Source: Treponema sp.
GTDB taxonomy: Bacteria; Spirochaetota; Spirochaetia; Treponematales; Treponemataceae
Assembly: GCA_016294105.1 (NCBI GenBank)
Contig: JAEDCN010000004.1
Coordinates: 1 to 64,000 of the forward strand
Reading direction: 5' to 3'
DNA length: 64,000 bases
Below are positions 48,511 to 57,700 of this stretch, piece by piece; position 1 is the first letter of the stretch, and each line of letters starts with the position of its first letter. The notes beneath the pieces are model-generated. The model was not told the origin of the DNA. It saw only the letters and a program-made list of their open reading frames with translations, and made no database searches. The translations under genes were made by a program, and so were the position numbers.

Positions 48511-49334
48511 TTATCAAAAATAGATTCGCTAACTTTTACAATTACATCATTATCTTTTTTGTGTTGCTGGTAGCCTTGGGCCCCATCGTCTGGCTCATTC
48601 TTTCCAGCTTGAAGGTTGATCCACAGGCTCGCCCTGGCTTTATGCTGCCAGAATCAATCTATCTGCAGGGATATATTTCTACCTTCCGAGACTTAAATGT
48701 AATGCAATATTTCGGCAACAGTATGTTTATTGCTGGAGTTTCTGTAGTACTGAGTATTCTCATGATTTCCATGTCTGCCTACGTTGTGGCTCGTATGGAT
48801 TTTCCAGGAAAATCCTTGGTAAGCATTATGCTGTACAGCACCATGTTTATTCCCGCTACAGCCTTGACCTATCCGGTATACAACTTGATTAACCGCTTGG
48901 GACTTCACGACACACGGGCTGCCTTGATTTTGATTTACGCCTGTAGCGGTGTTGCCACCAGCTTTTTTATCATCAAGAACTACTACGGCAACGTTCCTCG
49001 TGACATGGAGGATGCCGCTCGTATCGATGGGTGCGGTTATGCTCAAACTTGGGCCAAGATTATCTTCCCCATGGCTCGTCCTGGAATTATGACTGCTGCA
49101 ATCCTTGCCTTCTTTAACAACTGGAATGAGTTCTACTGGGCATCATTGGTTATTGTTACCAGAGAAAAGTTGCCAGTACCAGCTCTGCTTTCTACCTTTA
49201 CGAACTCCTTCCGAACCAATTACAACGGATTGTTCTCTGCCATTGTTGTAATCATTTTGCCACCAATCATCCTTTATTGTATCTTCAGCAAATTCTTTAT
49301 CGAAGCCTTGTCTGGCGGTGCTGTTAAGGGCTAG
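48507..49334 (+). CDS. ABC sugar-transporter permease, MalG/UgpE type
   Basis: The 275-residue inner-membrane protein has six hydrophobic segments. The EAA loop is MEDAARIDGCGYAQTWAKIIFPMARPG near 165-192. It is the partner of the preceding permease. Its ATG overlaps the upstream stop (ATAATATGA context), and its own stop lies 8 bp before the oxidoreductase gene. Confidence 0.93.
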   Translation: MIIKNRFANFYNYIIIFFVLLVALGPIVWLILSSLKVDPQARPGFMLPESIYLQGYISTFRDLNVMQYFGNSMFIAGVSVVLSILMISMSAYVVARMDFPGKSLVSIMLYSTMFIPATALTYPVYNLINRLGLHDTRAALILIYACSGVATSFFIIKNYYGNVPRDMEDAARIDGCGYAQTWAKIIFPMARPGIMTAAILAFFNNWNEFYWASLVIVTREKLPVPALLSTFTNSFRTNYNGLFSAIVVIILPPIILYCIFSKFFIEALSGGAVKG

Positions 49335-49342
49335 GAGGAAGG

Positions 49343-50620
49343 ATGAAAAAGCTTACAGCAATTTTACTTGGTGCTGGCCACAGAGGAACCGATGCCTATG
49401 CAGAGTATGCACGCTCCTTTCCCAATGAGCTGGAATTTGTGGCGGTGGCGGAGCCTCGGCAGGATAGACGAGAGGAATTTTGTCGTCTTCATAATATCCC
49501 TGCTGAAAAAAGCTTTGATCACTGGGAAAAGCTTTTGGCTTTGCCAAAGCAGGCAGATTGTATCTTTATCTGTACCCAAGACCGAATGCACTACGAGCCT
49601 TTGCTGAAGGCAGTGGAATTAGGCTATGAGATTCTCATAGAAAAACCCATAACTCCAGACAAACAGGAGCTTTTGGCAATTCGTGATTTGGCTCAAAAAT
49701 ATACAGGTGTTATTAGCGTAGCCCACGTGCTGCGATATTCTGCCTTCTTTTCCAAAATCAAGGAGCTGGTGGAGCAAGGTGCAATCGGCGACTTGGTGAA
49801 CATTCAGCACATGGAAAGTGTGGGCTGGTGGCATGCAGCTCATAGCTTTGTGCGGGGCAACTGGCGAAACACAGAAGAATCCTGCCCCATGATTCTTGCA
49901 AAATGCTGTCATGACTTTGATATTCTTTTGTGGCTGGTGGGAAAACCCTGTAAGGCAGTTTCTAGCTTTGGTAGCCTAAAGCTGTTTAAGGAGGAAAATG
50001 CTCCTGCCAACAGCCCCAGCCATTGTCTTGAAGGCTGTTCCCATCGTGATACCTGTCCCTTCTATGCTCCTCGCTTCTATCTGGAAAATCCCCAGGCTCC
50101 CTCTGGAAACCTGCGTCGAGTGGTGGCTATTGAAGACACCGATGAAGCCCTTCTCAAGGCTCTTGCAAAGGGACCCTACGGTCGCTGTGTGTACCGCTGC
50201 GACAACAATGTAGTGGATCACCAGATTGTAAACATGCTCTTTGAGGACGACATTACCGTGAGCCTCACCATGAGTGCCTTTACCGAGCATTGTCAGCGAA
50301 ACATTACCTTGCAGGGAAGCCGTGGACAAATCACAGGTTGTATGGAAGAAAACAAGGTGGTACTGACGGACTTTACCTCTGGCAACGTAACGGAATTTAA
50401 TCTTCGCGTTCCGCCTACAGGCCATAGCGGTAGCGATACCCTGCTGATGCGAACCTTTGTAGAAGCGGTAACAGAAAAGCTTGGTGGAGCTGGAGGTACA
50501 GGAAAGAATTGCAGCAATGCTATTCAGGCGGTGGAAAGCCATCTTGTAGCCTTGGCTGCAGAAGAAAGCCGCCTTGCAGGTGGTAAGCTTGTAATCATGG
50601 ATGAATTCTTAAGGAGATAG
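49343..50620 (+). CDS. Gfo/Idh/MocA-family oxidoreductase
   Basis: The 425-residue NAD(P)-dependent dehydrogenase has the Rossmann loop LLGAGHRGTDAYAEYA (residues 7-22), IFICTQDRMHYEPLLKAVELGYEILIEKPIT with the EKP motif near residue 100, and VAHVLRYSAFFSKIKELVEQGAIGDL. A cysteine/histidine cluster (CLEGCSHRDTCPFYAPRFY) in the C-terminal half recalls the subset that binds a metal. It acts on a sugar or cyclitol; here probably a monosaccharide released by the fucosidase. Co-transcribed with the transporter; the fucosidase starts 2 bp after its stop. Confidence 0.9.
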   Translation: MKKLTAILLGAGHRGTDAYAEYARSFPNELEFVAVAEPRQDRREEFCRLHNIPAEKSFDHWEKLLALPKQADCIFICTQDRMHYEPLLKAVELGYEILIEKPITPDKQELLAIRDLAQKYTGVISVAHVLRYSAFFSKIKELVEQGAIGDLVNIQHMESVGWWHAAHSFVRGNWRNTEESCPMILAKCCHDFDILLWLVGKPCKAVSSFGSLKLFKEENAPANSPSHCLEGCSHRDTCPFYAPRFYLENPQAPSGNLRRVVAIEDTDEALLKALAKGPYGRCVYRCDNNVVDHQIVNMLFEDDITVSLTMSAFTEHCQRNITLQGSRGQITGCMEENKVVLTDFTSGNVTEFNLRVPPTGHSGSDTLLMRTFVEAVTEKLGGAGGTGKNCSNAIQAVESHLVALAAEESRLAGGKLVIMDEFLRR

Positions 50621-50621
50621 T

Positions 50622-51932
50622 ATGAATCAAGAGATTTGGCAGCGAACCCAATGGTTTAGAGAGGCTCGATTTGGCATGTTCATTCACTGGGGGCTGTACG
50701 CCATTCCTGCCCGTGGTGAATGGGTGCGTTCCCACGAGGAGCTTTCTATTCAGGACTATGAACCGTATTTCCGTGACTTTGACCCTGTGGACTACAATCC
50801 CCGGGAATGGGTGCGCTTGGCAAAGGCTGCTGGCATGAAATACGCAGTGCTTACCGCAAAGCACCACGACGGATTCTGTCTCTTTGATTCAGCCTACACC
50901 GACTATAAATGTACCAACACAAAGGCTGGCAGAGATTTAGTGCGGGAATTCGTGGATGCTTGCCGTGCAGAAGGCATTAAAGCTGGGCTTTATTTTTCCA
51001 TCATCGACTGGCACCATCCCGACTATCCTAAATACGGCGACTTGTACCATCCCATGCGGAATAATGAAGCCTTCAAGGATGAAAGCATCGATTTTGACCG
51101 CTACTTGGATTTTATGCACAATCAGGTTCGCGAATTAGTTACAAACTACGGGCAGCTAGATATTCTCTGGTTCGACTTTGCATACGGCGATATGACTGGA
51201 GAAAAATGGCGGGCTACAGAGCTTATCAAGATGGTGCGTCAGTACCAGCCCAACGTGATTATCGACAACCGACTGGAGGGTAATGGCGACAAGCACGGTA
51301 GTATCCTCACTGCTGAGCCTTCTATCTTTAGTGGGGACTTTGTAAGTCCTGAACAGCTGTTGCCACCAACTGGTGTTCTCGATGAAGCTGGAAATCAGGT
51401 TCCCTGGGAGCTCTGTGCCACCATGAATAATCACTGGGGCTACTGCAACTTTGACTACGATTACAAGCCTGCTTCCATGATTATTCGCAAGCTGGTGGAA
51501 TGTGTCAGCAAGGGTGGCAACATGATGATGAACGTGGGGCCTGATGCCAGAGGAAATATTCCTCCCCAAAGTGTAGCAATTCTGAAGGAAATTGGCCACT
51601 GGATGGATTTGAACAGCGAAAGCGTGTATGGTTGTGGTATCTGTTCTCTGCCAAAACCTGAATGGGGCCGCTATACCCAAAAGGGCGACACCATCTATGC
51701 CCATGTGCAAGAAACTCCACTGGGAGCCTTGCCGCTTACTGGCATTCCCCCAGAAAAGCTGGAGTCTGTGCATTACCTTGCTAACGGAAGCCAAGTGCGG
51801 TCTGGCTATGGCTGGAATACTGCCCTGTATAAGGATGTAAGCTTTGTTTCCTTTGGACAAGACCCTGTATTCACCTATCCCTTGCCAGACCCTGTGGATA
51901 CAGTTTTAAAGATTAAGCTGAAGGAGCAGTAG
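50622..51932 (+). CDS. alpha-L-fucosidase (GH29)
   Basis: This 436-residue enzyme has no signal peptide, so it acts in the cytoplasm on imported oligosaccharides. The GH29 hallmarks are WFREARFGMFIHWGLYAIPARGEW at the start, YAVLTAKHHDGFCLFDS near 90, and the nucleophile aspartate in LDILWFDFAYGDM near 185. CVSKGGNMMMNVGPDARGNIP closes the barrel, and a small C-terminal beta domain follows. With the transporter and oxidoreductase it forms a pathway to take up and trim fucosylated host glycans such as mucin or milk oligosaccharides. Its end overlaps the convergent YgjV-like gene by 20 bp. Confidence 0.94.
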   Translation: MNQEIWQRTQWFREARFGMFIHWGLYAIPARGEWVRSHEELSIQDYEPYFRDFDPVDYNPREWVRLAKAAGMKYAVLTAKHHDGFCLFDSAYTDYKCTNTKAGRDLVREFVDACRAEGIKAGLYFSIIDWHHPDYPKYGDLYHPMRNNEAFKDESIDFDRYLDFMHNQVRELVTNYGQLDILWFDFAYGDMTGEKWRATELIKMVRQYQPNVIIDNRLEGNGDKHGSILTAEPSIFSGDFVSPEQLLPPTGVLDEAGNQVPWELCATMNNHWGYCNFDYDYKPASMIIRKLVECVSKGGNMMMNVGPDARGNIPPQSVAILKEIGHWMDLNSESVYGCGICSLPKPEWGRYTQKGDTIYAHVQETPLGALPLTGIPPEKLESVHYLANGSQVRSGYGWNTALYKDVSFVSFGQDPVFTYPLPDPVDTVLKIKLKEQ

Positions 51933-52449
51933 TCTTTCTGTGTCGGATTATTCCCAGCACCGATGAGGTGATGGCCACCGCTTCGTTCATCATGCCGCCA
52001 ATGGAAAATACAAAGACGTTGTAGGCAAAGATAAAGCTGCATGAAATTGCCATACAGTAGCGGGTGGCTTGGGGATTAGTCAAGGACAGGGCAAAGGTAT
52101 TGATAATCAATCCAATGGTAATGAGGATTGAGTAGGTTCCCTCGCTGGTACACAGACTCAATCCTCCAATAATTACCATCAAAAGATAGGGATAAAACTT
52201 GTAGGAAAAAATCTTCTTGTCCCGATTCATAAAAATAAGGTTCCTGATAACACAAACCACGTTCAAAATCATACCAGTGGTGGCTCCAATAAAGGCATAG
52301 TTCAAGAGTATAGCCACTGTTACCAAGAGATTCATAAAAAGAATTTTCTTTTGGGTGGGCATTTGGTACGCCACAAAGGAAATTGCCACTGCAATAAGCC
52401 CAAAAATCTGGCCAATAAGCTCCATCACTGTCATTCCGAAAATCATCAT
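51913..52449 (-). CDS. YgjV-family inner-membrane protein
   Basis: The 178-residue protein has five or six hydrophobic helices (MELIGQIFGLIAVAISFVAYQMPTQKKILFMNLLVTVAILLNYAFIG opening). It matches the YgjV type by size and by the Q-x-P-T-Q-K-K-I motif after the first helix. Function in the family is unknown. It overlaps the end of ppk1 by 4 bp, so it belongs to the ppk-ppx transcription unit. Confidence 0.75.
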   Translation of the reverse strand: MMIFGMTVMELIGQIFGLIAVAISFVAYQMPTQKKILFMNLLVTVAILLNYAFIGATTGMILNVVCVIRNLIFMNRDKKIFSYKFYPYLLMVIIGGLSLCTSEGTYSILITIGLIINTFALSLTNPQATRYCMAISCSFIFAYNVFVFSIGGMMNEAVAITSSVLGIIRHRKTTAPSA

Positions 52450-54599
52450 TTCTCCTTCTCTTTTCGCCGTCGCACAACAAATTCAATGGGAACGGCGGTA
52501 CTGCAAGTTTCTGCCCGCTGTTTATATTGTAATTGTAATTTTTCTTGTACCCGTACTGGCTGCTGGCCTAGTCTGGGTATTACTGGAATCCAGCTTCCAT
52601 CCTTTTGTAGCTGATGTGCGTGGCTTGTATCCTCAAAATACATATTGAGAATCTGCTTCACATCTTTAAAAATATCTTCCTGCAGCACAGGGAACATAAG
52701 CTCCACCCGCCGCTCCATATTTCGGGGCATCCAGTCTGCACTGGAAAGGTACAGCTCCTGGTCGCCACCGTTCTGGAAAAAGAAAATTCTCGTATGCTCC
52801 AAGTAGCGGTCAATGATGCTCACCACCTGGATGTTTTCGCTTTGGCCCGGTACGCCAGGCACCAGCATACAGATTCCTCGCACATTCAGCAATATCCGCA
52901 CACCTTTTCGGCTCGCCTCATAGAGCTTTTGAATAATCTGCTCGTCTCCCAAGCTGTTCATTTTGGCTATAATCAGACCAGGAACGCTTTCTGTGGAAAG
53001 GCGGATTTCCTGTTCAATCAGTTCCAGCAGTCGGTCTTTTAAGGTGATTGGTGCCATCAGCATCCGTTCCATAGGCAAAATCATGGAGTAGCCAGAAATC
53101 ATGTTAAAGAACAGTGTGGCATCGTTGGCAATTTCTTGGTTGGTGGTAAATAGGCTCATGTCCACGTAGAGCTTTGCCGTCTTATCGTTGTAGTTTCCAG
53201 TAGCTAAGTGAACATAACGGTGCAATCCTGTTTCTTCCTTTCGCACCACCAGCAACAGCTTTCCGTGAACCTTCAGGTGAACAATCCCCTGCACCACAAT
53301 GACACCAGCCTTTTCCAGCTGGTTTGCCCAAGAAAGATTCTGTCGTTCATCAAAGCGGGCTTTTAACTCCACAAACACCGTAACGTGCTTTCCCTTCTTT
53401 GCAGCCCGTTCCAAGGCCCGAATAATGGGAGAGTTGCCGCTGGTTCGGTACAGGGTCATTTTTATGGCCAGTGTATTGGGATCATCAGCTGCATCATTCA
53501 AAAAGGACACCACTGGGTCATAGGATTCAAAGGGAACATGAATCAGCACGTCCCGCTGCTTTAAAGTATCCCATAAAGGCTGGCCCTTTTCTAGCTGGGC
53601 TGGATAGTAATGCTCCCATTTTTCATAGGACAGGGGAATTGCCTGGGGCCACTCCGTCAATGCCAGCAAGGTAGAAGGATCAATAGGGCCTTCCACCATG
53701 TACACATCCTGCTCCTGAAGATCCAGCTTTTTCTGGAGAAAATTCTTCAGATAGCTAGTAGTTCTGGTACAAAGCAGCCGCACTGGTAGCGAGGATTGTC
53801 GCTTTTCCAAAACAGCTTCCATGGCCTCGGACAAATCGATGGATTCATCCTCATCCACCGCAAAGTCCGCATCCCGCGTCACCTTGAATAGCATTCCCTC
53901 GGTAACTTTATAGCCGGGAAACAGGAATGTGGCATATTCATAGATGATGTCATCCAGCAGGGTAAACTGTAGGACAATCTTCTCTCCTTCCTCGGAAGGC
54001 AGGGCAACAATTCGTGGAATGCTGGCTGGAATCTGCACCAGTGCCACAGGAATGTCCTCTGTTGTTGGAGCCAAGGGATTTTTCTTTCCTTCGTTTTTGG
54101 AAATATGCTCCAAGGCAAAGGCTCCATGGAGCATCAAATTGGATACATGAGGAAAGCAGCGTCCATCGGTGCGGATGGGGGTAAGCAGGGGAAAAATCTC
54201 CTGAATGAACTTTGTCTTGGTAAAGGCTTGCTGTCGTGGAGTATAATTTTTTGCAGGAACATATTGAATGCCCTTTTCTGCCAGCTGGGGTAGCACCTGT
54301 TCCATTAGGGTTTTGTATTGCAGTCCAATAACTTGGTGGGCACGAGTGGCAATTTTTTCCAGCTGCTCCTTTGGGGTAAGTCCCGCTAAATCGCGCTGCT
54401 CAGGATTATGACGCATTTGCCGCTTAAGTCCTGCCACTCGAACCATAAAGAATTCGTCAAAGTTGGAGGACACAATGGCCAAGAACTTTAGTCGTTCCAT
54501 GAGGGGAATATCTTCACGACATGCCTCGTACAAAACCCGATTGTTGAATTCAATCCAAGAAAGTTCCCGATTAAAAAATAATGCTGCTTCCTCTGCCAT
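52446..54599 (-). CDS. ppk1: polyphosphate kinase 1
   Basis: The 717-residue enzyme reversibly makes polyphosphate from ATP. N-domain opening FFNRELSWIEFNNRVL, the head domain with FPHVSNL, then the two catalytic PLD-like domains. The histidines in LKVHGKLLLVV (phospho-histidine) and YVHLATGNYNDKTA are present, as is IKMTLYRTSGNSPI. Length is normal. It is followed by a membrane protein and preceded by the exopolyphosphatase-type gene, a classic ppk/ppx pairing that balances polyphosphate storage. Confidence 0.95.
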   Translation of the reverse strand: MAEEAALFFNRELSWIEFNNRVLYEACREDIPLMERLKFLAIVSSNFDEFFMVRVAGLKRQMRHNPEQRDLAGLTPKEQLEKIATRAHQVIGLQYKTLMEQVLPQLAEKGIQYVPAKNYTPRQQAFTKTKFIQEIFPLLTPIRTDGRCFPHVSNLMLHGAFALEHISKNEGKKNPLAPTTEDIPVALVQIPASIPRIVALPSEEGEKIVLQFTLLDDIIYEYATFLFPGYKVTEGMLFKVTRDADFAVDEDESIDLSEAMEAVLEKRQSSLPVRLLCTRTTSYLKNFLQKKLDLQEQDVYMVEGPIDPSTLLALTEWPQAIPLSYEKWEHYYPAQLEKGQPLWDTLKQRDVLIHVPFESYDPVVSFLNDAADDPNTLAIKMTLYRTSGNSPIIRALERAAKKGKHVTVFVELKARFDERQNLSWANQLEKAGVIVVQGIVHLKVHGKLLLVVRKEETGLHRYVHLATGNYNDKTAKLYVDMSLFTTNQEIANDATLFFNMISGYSMILPMERMLMAPITLKDRLLELIEQEIRLSTESVPGLIIAKMNSLGDEQIIQKLYEASRKGVRILLNVRGICMLVPGVPGQSENIQVVSIIDRYLEHTRIFFFQNGGDQELYLSSADWMPRNMERRVELMFPVLQEDIFKDVKQILNMYFEDTSHAHQLQKDGSWIPVIPRLGQQPVRVQEKLQLQYKQRAETCSTAVPIEFVVRRRKEKEK

Positions 54600-54641
54600 A
54601 ATCTTAATCTCTCTGAAAAAAATCTTTTGTGATCTACCGTT

Positions 54642-56180
54642 CTAGCTCAGAATAACCTTGTAGCCAAAGACGGCTTCAAATAGGTTTGACTTTTCCTCCA
54701 GGGCTCGCTGCTCCAGAGCCAGTGAATGAGTTCCTGCACACCTAATAATAAGTGTATCGGAATGAAACTGGATGGTAAAGTCTTGGATTTTTTTTCCATG
54801 TCCACGGTCAAGGGCATCTGCAATCCGCAGCAAGGCCGTGAGCTTGAGAATGGTCATTCGTGTTTCTCTATCCTGTTTTGCAAAGTGGGGTAAATCACGA
54901 GAGGAGGTTTTTCCCCGATGTCCGTAGGAGATTTGAGAAATCATGTCCAGCTGATCTCGGCTCAAGCCAAAAATGTCGGAATGATTGATGATGTAGCTGC
55001 TGTGAAGGTGATGGTCGTCCACCCCGATGAACACACCAATGTCGTGGAGAATGGCTGCCACCTCCAGAATGATTCTTCCTTCTGGAGCCAAGCCCAGCTC
55101 ATCCTTTAATCCGTCAAAGAGCTTCAATGCAATGATTCGAACGGAATCAGCGTGCTGCTCGTCGGTTTTGTAGCGACGGGCCAAGTTCCAGGCAGAGGCT
55201 GCAATCTGGCTCAAGAAATTTTCTTGCAGCTCTTGGTTTGGTTGCTGAATTACGCTGAGAATCAAACCTTCACGAGTGTTTGTGTTGGGAACAAGAATGT
55301 AGTCCGCCTGGGTAAACTGCAGGAAGAACTTGTAGGTCATGAGGGAAATAGCAAAGGTTTGGGCTTCGTTGTAGGAAATCTTGAATTTCAGCACGCATTC
55401 CTCTGCTGAATAGGATTGCACCTCATCGGTAAAGGCTGAAAATTGCTCCCGACTGATACGCCATAGCTTGGAACCAATGTGAACACCACAGTTTTTTGCA
55501 ATAATCTGGGCGTCCTGTCCCACTGCCACAAACTGGGTGATGTTAGAAAAATTCAGCTCCTGATCCATGGAGCTTCGCATAACACGGATATAATCTTCCA
55601 GAAATCGGTAGGTATCTCTGGCAGATGCCATGGACTTTAAATGCTGTTCAATGATGATTGTTCCCAATTTAAGGGTGTGTACACCGGCAATCTTTCCTTG
55701 GGCCATAAGCATGATGTCGGTGGCACCACCACCAACTTCCAGAATGATGGCATTATGGTTTTCGATTATATCTCGGTTGTCTGCAAAGGAATCCCAGACA
55801 CCCAGGTACATGAGACGATTTTGCTCAATGCCGTCAATCACCTTGACCCGAAATCCAGTCTTTACCATGATTCTGTCCAGCACCGCATCACGATTCCGTG
55901 CCAATCGCAGGGCACTAGTGGCAATGACTGCAATGTTTTCTGGCTCAATGTACCATGCCTTTAGCTGTTCTTGAAAACGATAGATGATGTGTAGACAGCT
56001 AAGCAAGGTATCACGAGACACAATTCCCGTGGTAAACACATCGCGGCCCAAAGGAATGGGCAGCTCGGACTTGTCTACTGTGTGCCATTGGGGGGTGGCT
56101 GAACTTGATTGTGTCAGTTCAACCACCAAGAGCCTGATTCCCGTGGAACCAATTTCTATAACGGCCTTTGTTTCTGTCAT
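54642..56180 (-). CDS. Ppx/GppA-family phosphatase with HD domain
   Basis: The 512-residue protein has an N-terminal ASKHA-type phosphatase domain (AVIEIGSTGIRLLVVEL; IIENHNAIILEVGGGATDIMLM near residue 145) and a C-terminal HD domain (ILEVAAILHDIGVFIGVDDHHLHS near 370). It hydrolyses polyphosphate and/or pppGpp. The GGGATD motif replaces the usual GGGSTE, and the opening has GSTGIR rather than GSNSxR, so substrate preference may differ. It lies between ppk1 and a glycosidase on the same strand. Confidence 0.9.
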   Translation of the reverse strand: MTETKAVIEIGSTGIRLLVVELTQSSSATPQWHTVDKSELPIPLGRDVFTTGIVSRDTLLSCLHIIYRFQEQLKAWYIEPENIAVIATSALRLARNRDAVLDRIMVKTGFRVKVIDGIEQNRLMYLGVWDSFADNRDIIENHNAIILEVGGGATDIMLMAQGKIAGVHTLKLGTIIIEQHLKSMASARDTYRFLEDYIRVMRSSMDQELNFSNITQFVAVGQDAQIIAKNCGVHIGSKLWRISREQFSAFTDEVQSYSAEECVLKFKISYNEAQTFAISLMTYKFFLQFTQADYILVPNTNTREGLILSVIQQPNQELQENFLSQIAASAWNLARRYKTDEQHADSVRIIALKLFDGLKDELGLAPEGRIILEVAAILHDIGVFIGVDDHHLHSSYIINHSDIFGLSRDQLDMISQISYGHRGKTSSRDLPHFAKQDRETRMTILKLTALLRIADALDRGHGKKIQDFTIQFHSDTLIIRCAGTHSLALEQRALEEKSNLFEAVFGYKVILS

Positions 56181-56183
56181 ATC

Positions 56184-57614
56184 CTAGAGCTTGTCAATGA
56201 GCATTGAACATTTACCGGATGGTATGGGCAAGGTCTTTTTCTTCTGGCCCAAAATATTGATGGTAAAGTAATAGAGCTTTTCGCTTTCCATCTGGATTTC
56301 CCATCCACGCTGACTTTTGTTGGACAGAATGGTAATAAGGTTCCGCTTGAGGGCAAGGTTTTCAATACCCATAATCTCCAAGTTGGGAATAATCCAGTCA
56401 ACGGTTTTGCGGGGCAGACTGATGGCAAGACCAATAACGTTCTCAATCATCAATGCAATGGTAGACAGGGCTGCATAGGGAAGATAACGCTTTCGTGGGA
56501 AATTTTCGTCTCCCTCGATGGAGGCAACTCCTTCTTTACATGGCAGATATGCTTCCCATAGGTCTCCCTTAATGTCAGGATTATTGGGGAACATGGCATC
56601 AATCATGTAGTACAGATGGCGAATGGCACATTCTCGTGCAGTATCCCAGCGCTGGTACTTTTCCAGTCCCTTGATAACCATAAAGTTAAAGGGTGGGTAT
56701 ACGCTTCCGTGGAAACCGTTTCCTGCTTCGCTAAAGTCTGGGCTGTCAGCAGAAAGGGTGGGGAAGGGATGGTCTGTTCCAAAGATAGTAGGATCTGAAA
56801 GATGGGCAATCATCTGGGTTGCCTTGTCCTCATTGGGGATTTCTGCCAGCAAGGGCAAGAAGCCTGCAATGGTTTTCTGTGGCAAATGCTCTGCCTTTTC
56901 GTCCAAGTCGTGATAAAAGGATGTGTCATCATTCCACATCATGGAATTGATGCGGGTTTTAAGGGAGAAATACTGCCGCTTGTACTGGAAGTTTATGTCC
57001 TTGTCGTTCAAAATATCACCCAAGGCAGCCATGTACATGGCGTTTACTGCTAGCAGGGAGTTAAAGTCAACAGGATAATGAGTTCCAGCCCGTGGAGCGT
57101 CATACATACCACAACTTTCTGTCGGAACTGCGTACAAGCCGTTTTCCTGCTTGAAGGTGGCATCAATCCATTCCATGTATTTTTTGAGAATGGGCATGAC
57201 TTCTTTAACTCGCTTTTTGTTGCCAGACTTGTGATACAGGTTGAATTCAGCCCAAGCAAAAAGAGGAATTCCAATACCCTCTGGATTTGTTGCTGTGGAG
57301 ACAGGAGCATCGGTCAAGGCATTGTATTTCCAACGGATAGCCCCATCAACCTCTTGCCGTGCATAAAAATAATCAATGTTCTGATATGCAGGGTAATTTC
57401 TATTGGAATAAACGAGAAAGAATGACGAGAAAATAGACTCAAGCTGGTCTAATATATATGTATCATTTTGAGGATGAATAAAGTACCCATCAGTACTATT
57501 TTCTCCAGTCTTGGGCAGAATCCAATAGTCCTGAATCCAAGCCCAAGTCTTATCATAAATATCTACAAAATCCTGATCATAAAAATGAATTTTTGGAAAA
57601 TCACGTTTGTTCAC
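56184..57614 (-). CDS. (alpha/alpha)6-barrel glycoside hydrolase, trehalase/GH63-like
   Basis: The 476-residue protein has no signal peptide. Repeated helical hairpins and the motifs WAWIQDYWILP, IPLFAWAEFNLYHKSGN, FNSLLAVNAMYMAALGD, DLDEKAEHLPQKTIAGFLPLLAEIP and NGFHGSVYPPFNFMVIKGLEKY are those of GH37/GH63-type barrels that cleave alpha-glucosidic bonds. The exact substrate cannot be read from sequence. The start codon is GTG (57612-57614), with an AGGAG site. It ends 3 bp before the Ppx gene start, so it is the first gene of the glycosidase-ppx-ppk1-ygjV unit, which may tie sugar use to energy storage. Confidence 0.8.
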   Translation of the reverse strand: MNKRDFPKIHFYDQDFVDIYDKTWAWIQDYWILPKTGENSTDGYFIHPQNDTYILDQLESIFSSFFLVYSNRNYPAYQNIDYFYARQEVDGAIRWKYNALTDAPVSTATNPEGIGIPLFAWAEFNLYHKSGNKKRVKEVMPILKKYMEWIDATFKQENGLYAVPTESCGMYDAPRAGTHYPVDFNSLLAVNAMYMAALGDILNDKDINFQYKRQYFSLKTRINSMMWNDDTSFYHDLDEKAEHLPQKTIAGFLPLLAEIPNEDKATQMIAHLSDPTIFGTDHPFPTLSADSPDFSEAGNGFHGSVYPPFNFMVIKGLEKYQRWDTARECAIRHLYYMIDAMFPNNPDIKGDLWEAYLPCKEGVASIEGDENFPRKRYLPYAALSTIALMIENVIGLAISLPRKTVDWIIPNLEIMGIENLALKRNLITILSNKSQRGWEIQMESEKLYYFTINILGQKKKTLPIPSGKCSMLIDKL

Positions 57615-57700
57615 AGACGCTCCTATACAATCTACAGTATATCATAAAATACTAAAAATTGGTATAAGAAAGAAAATTTTTTCTGTTATTGTGGCACAAA

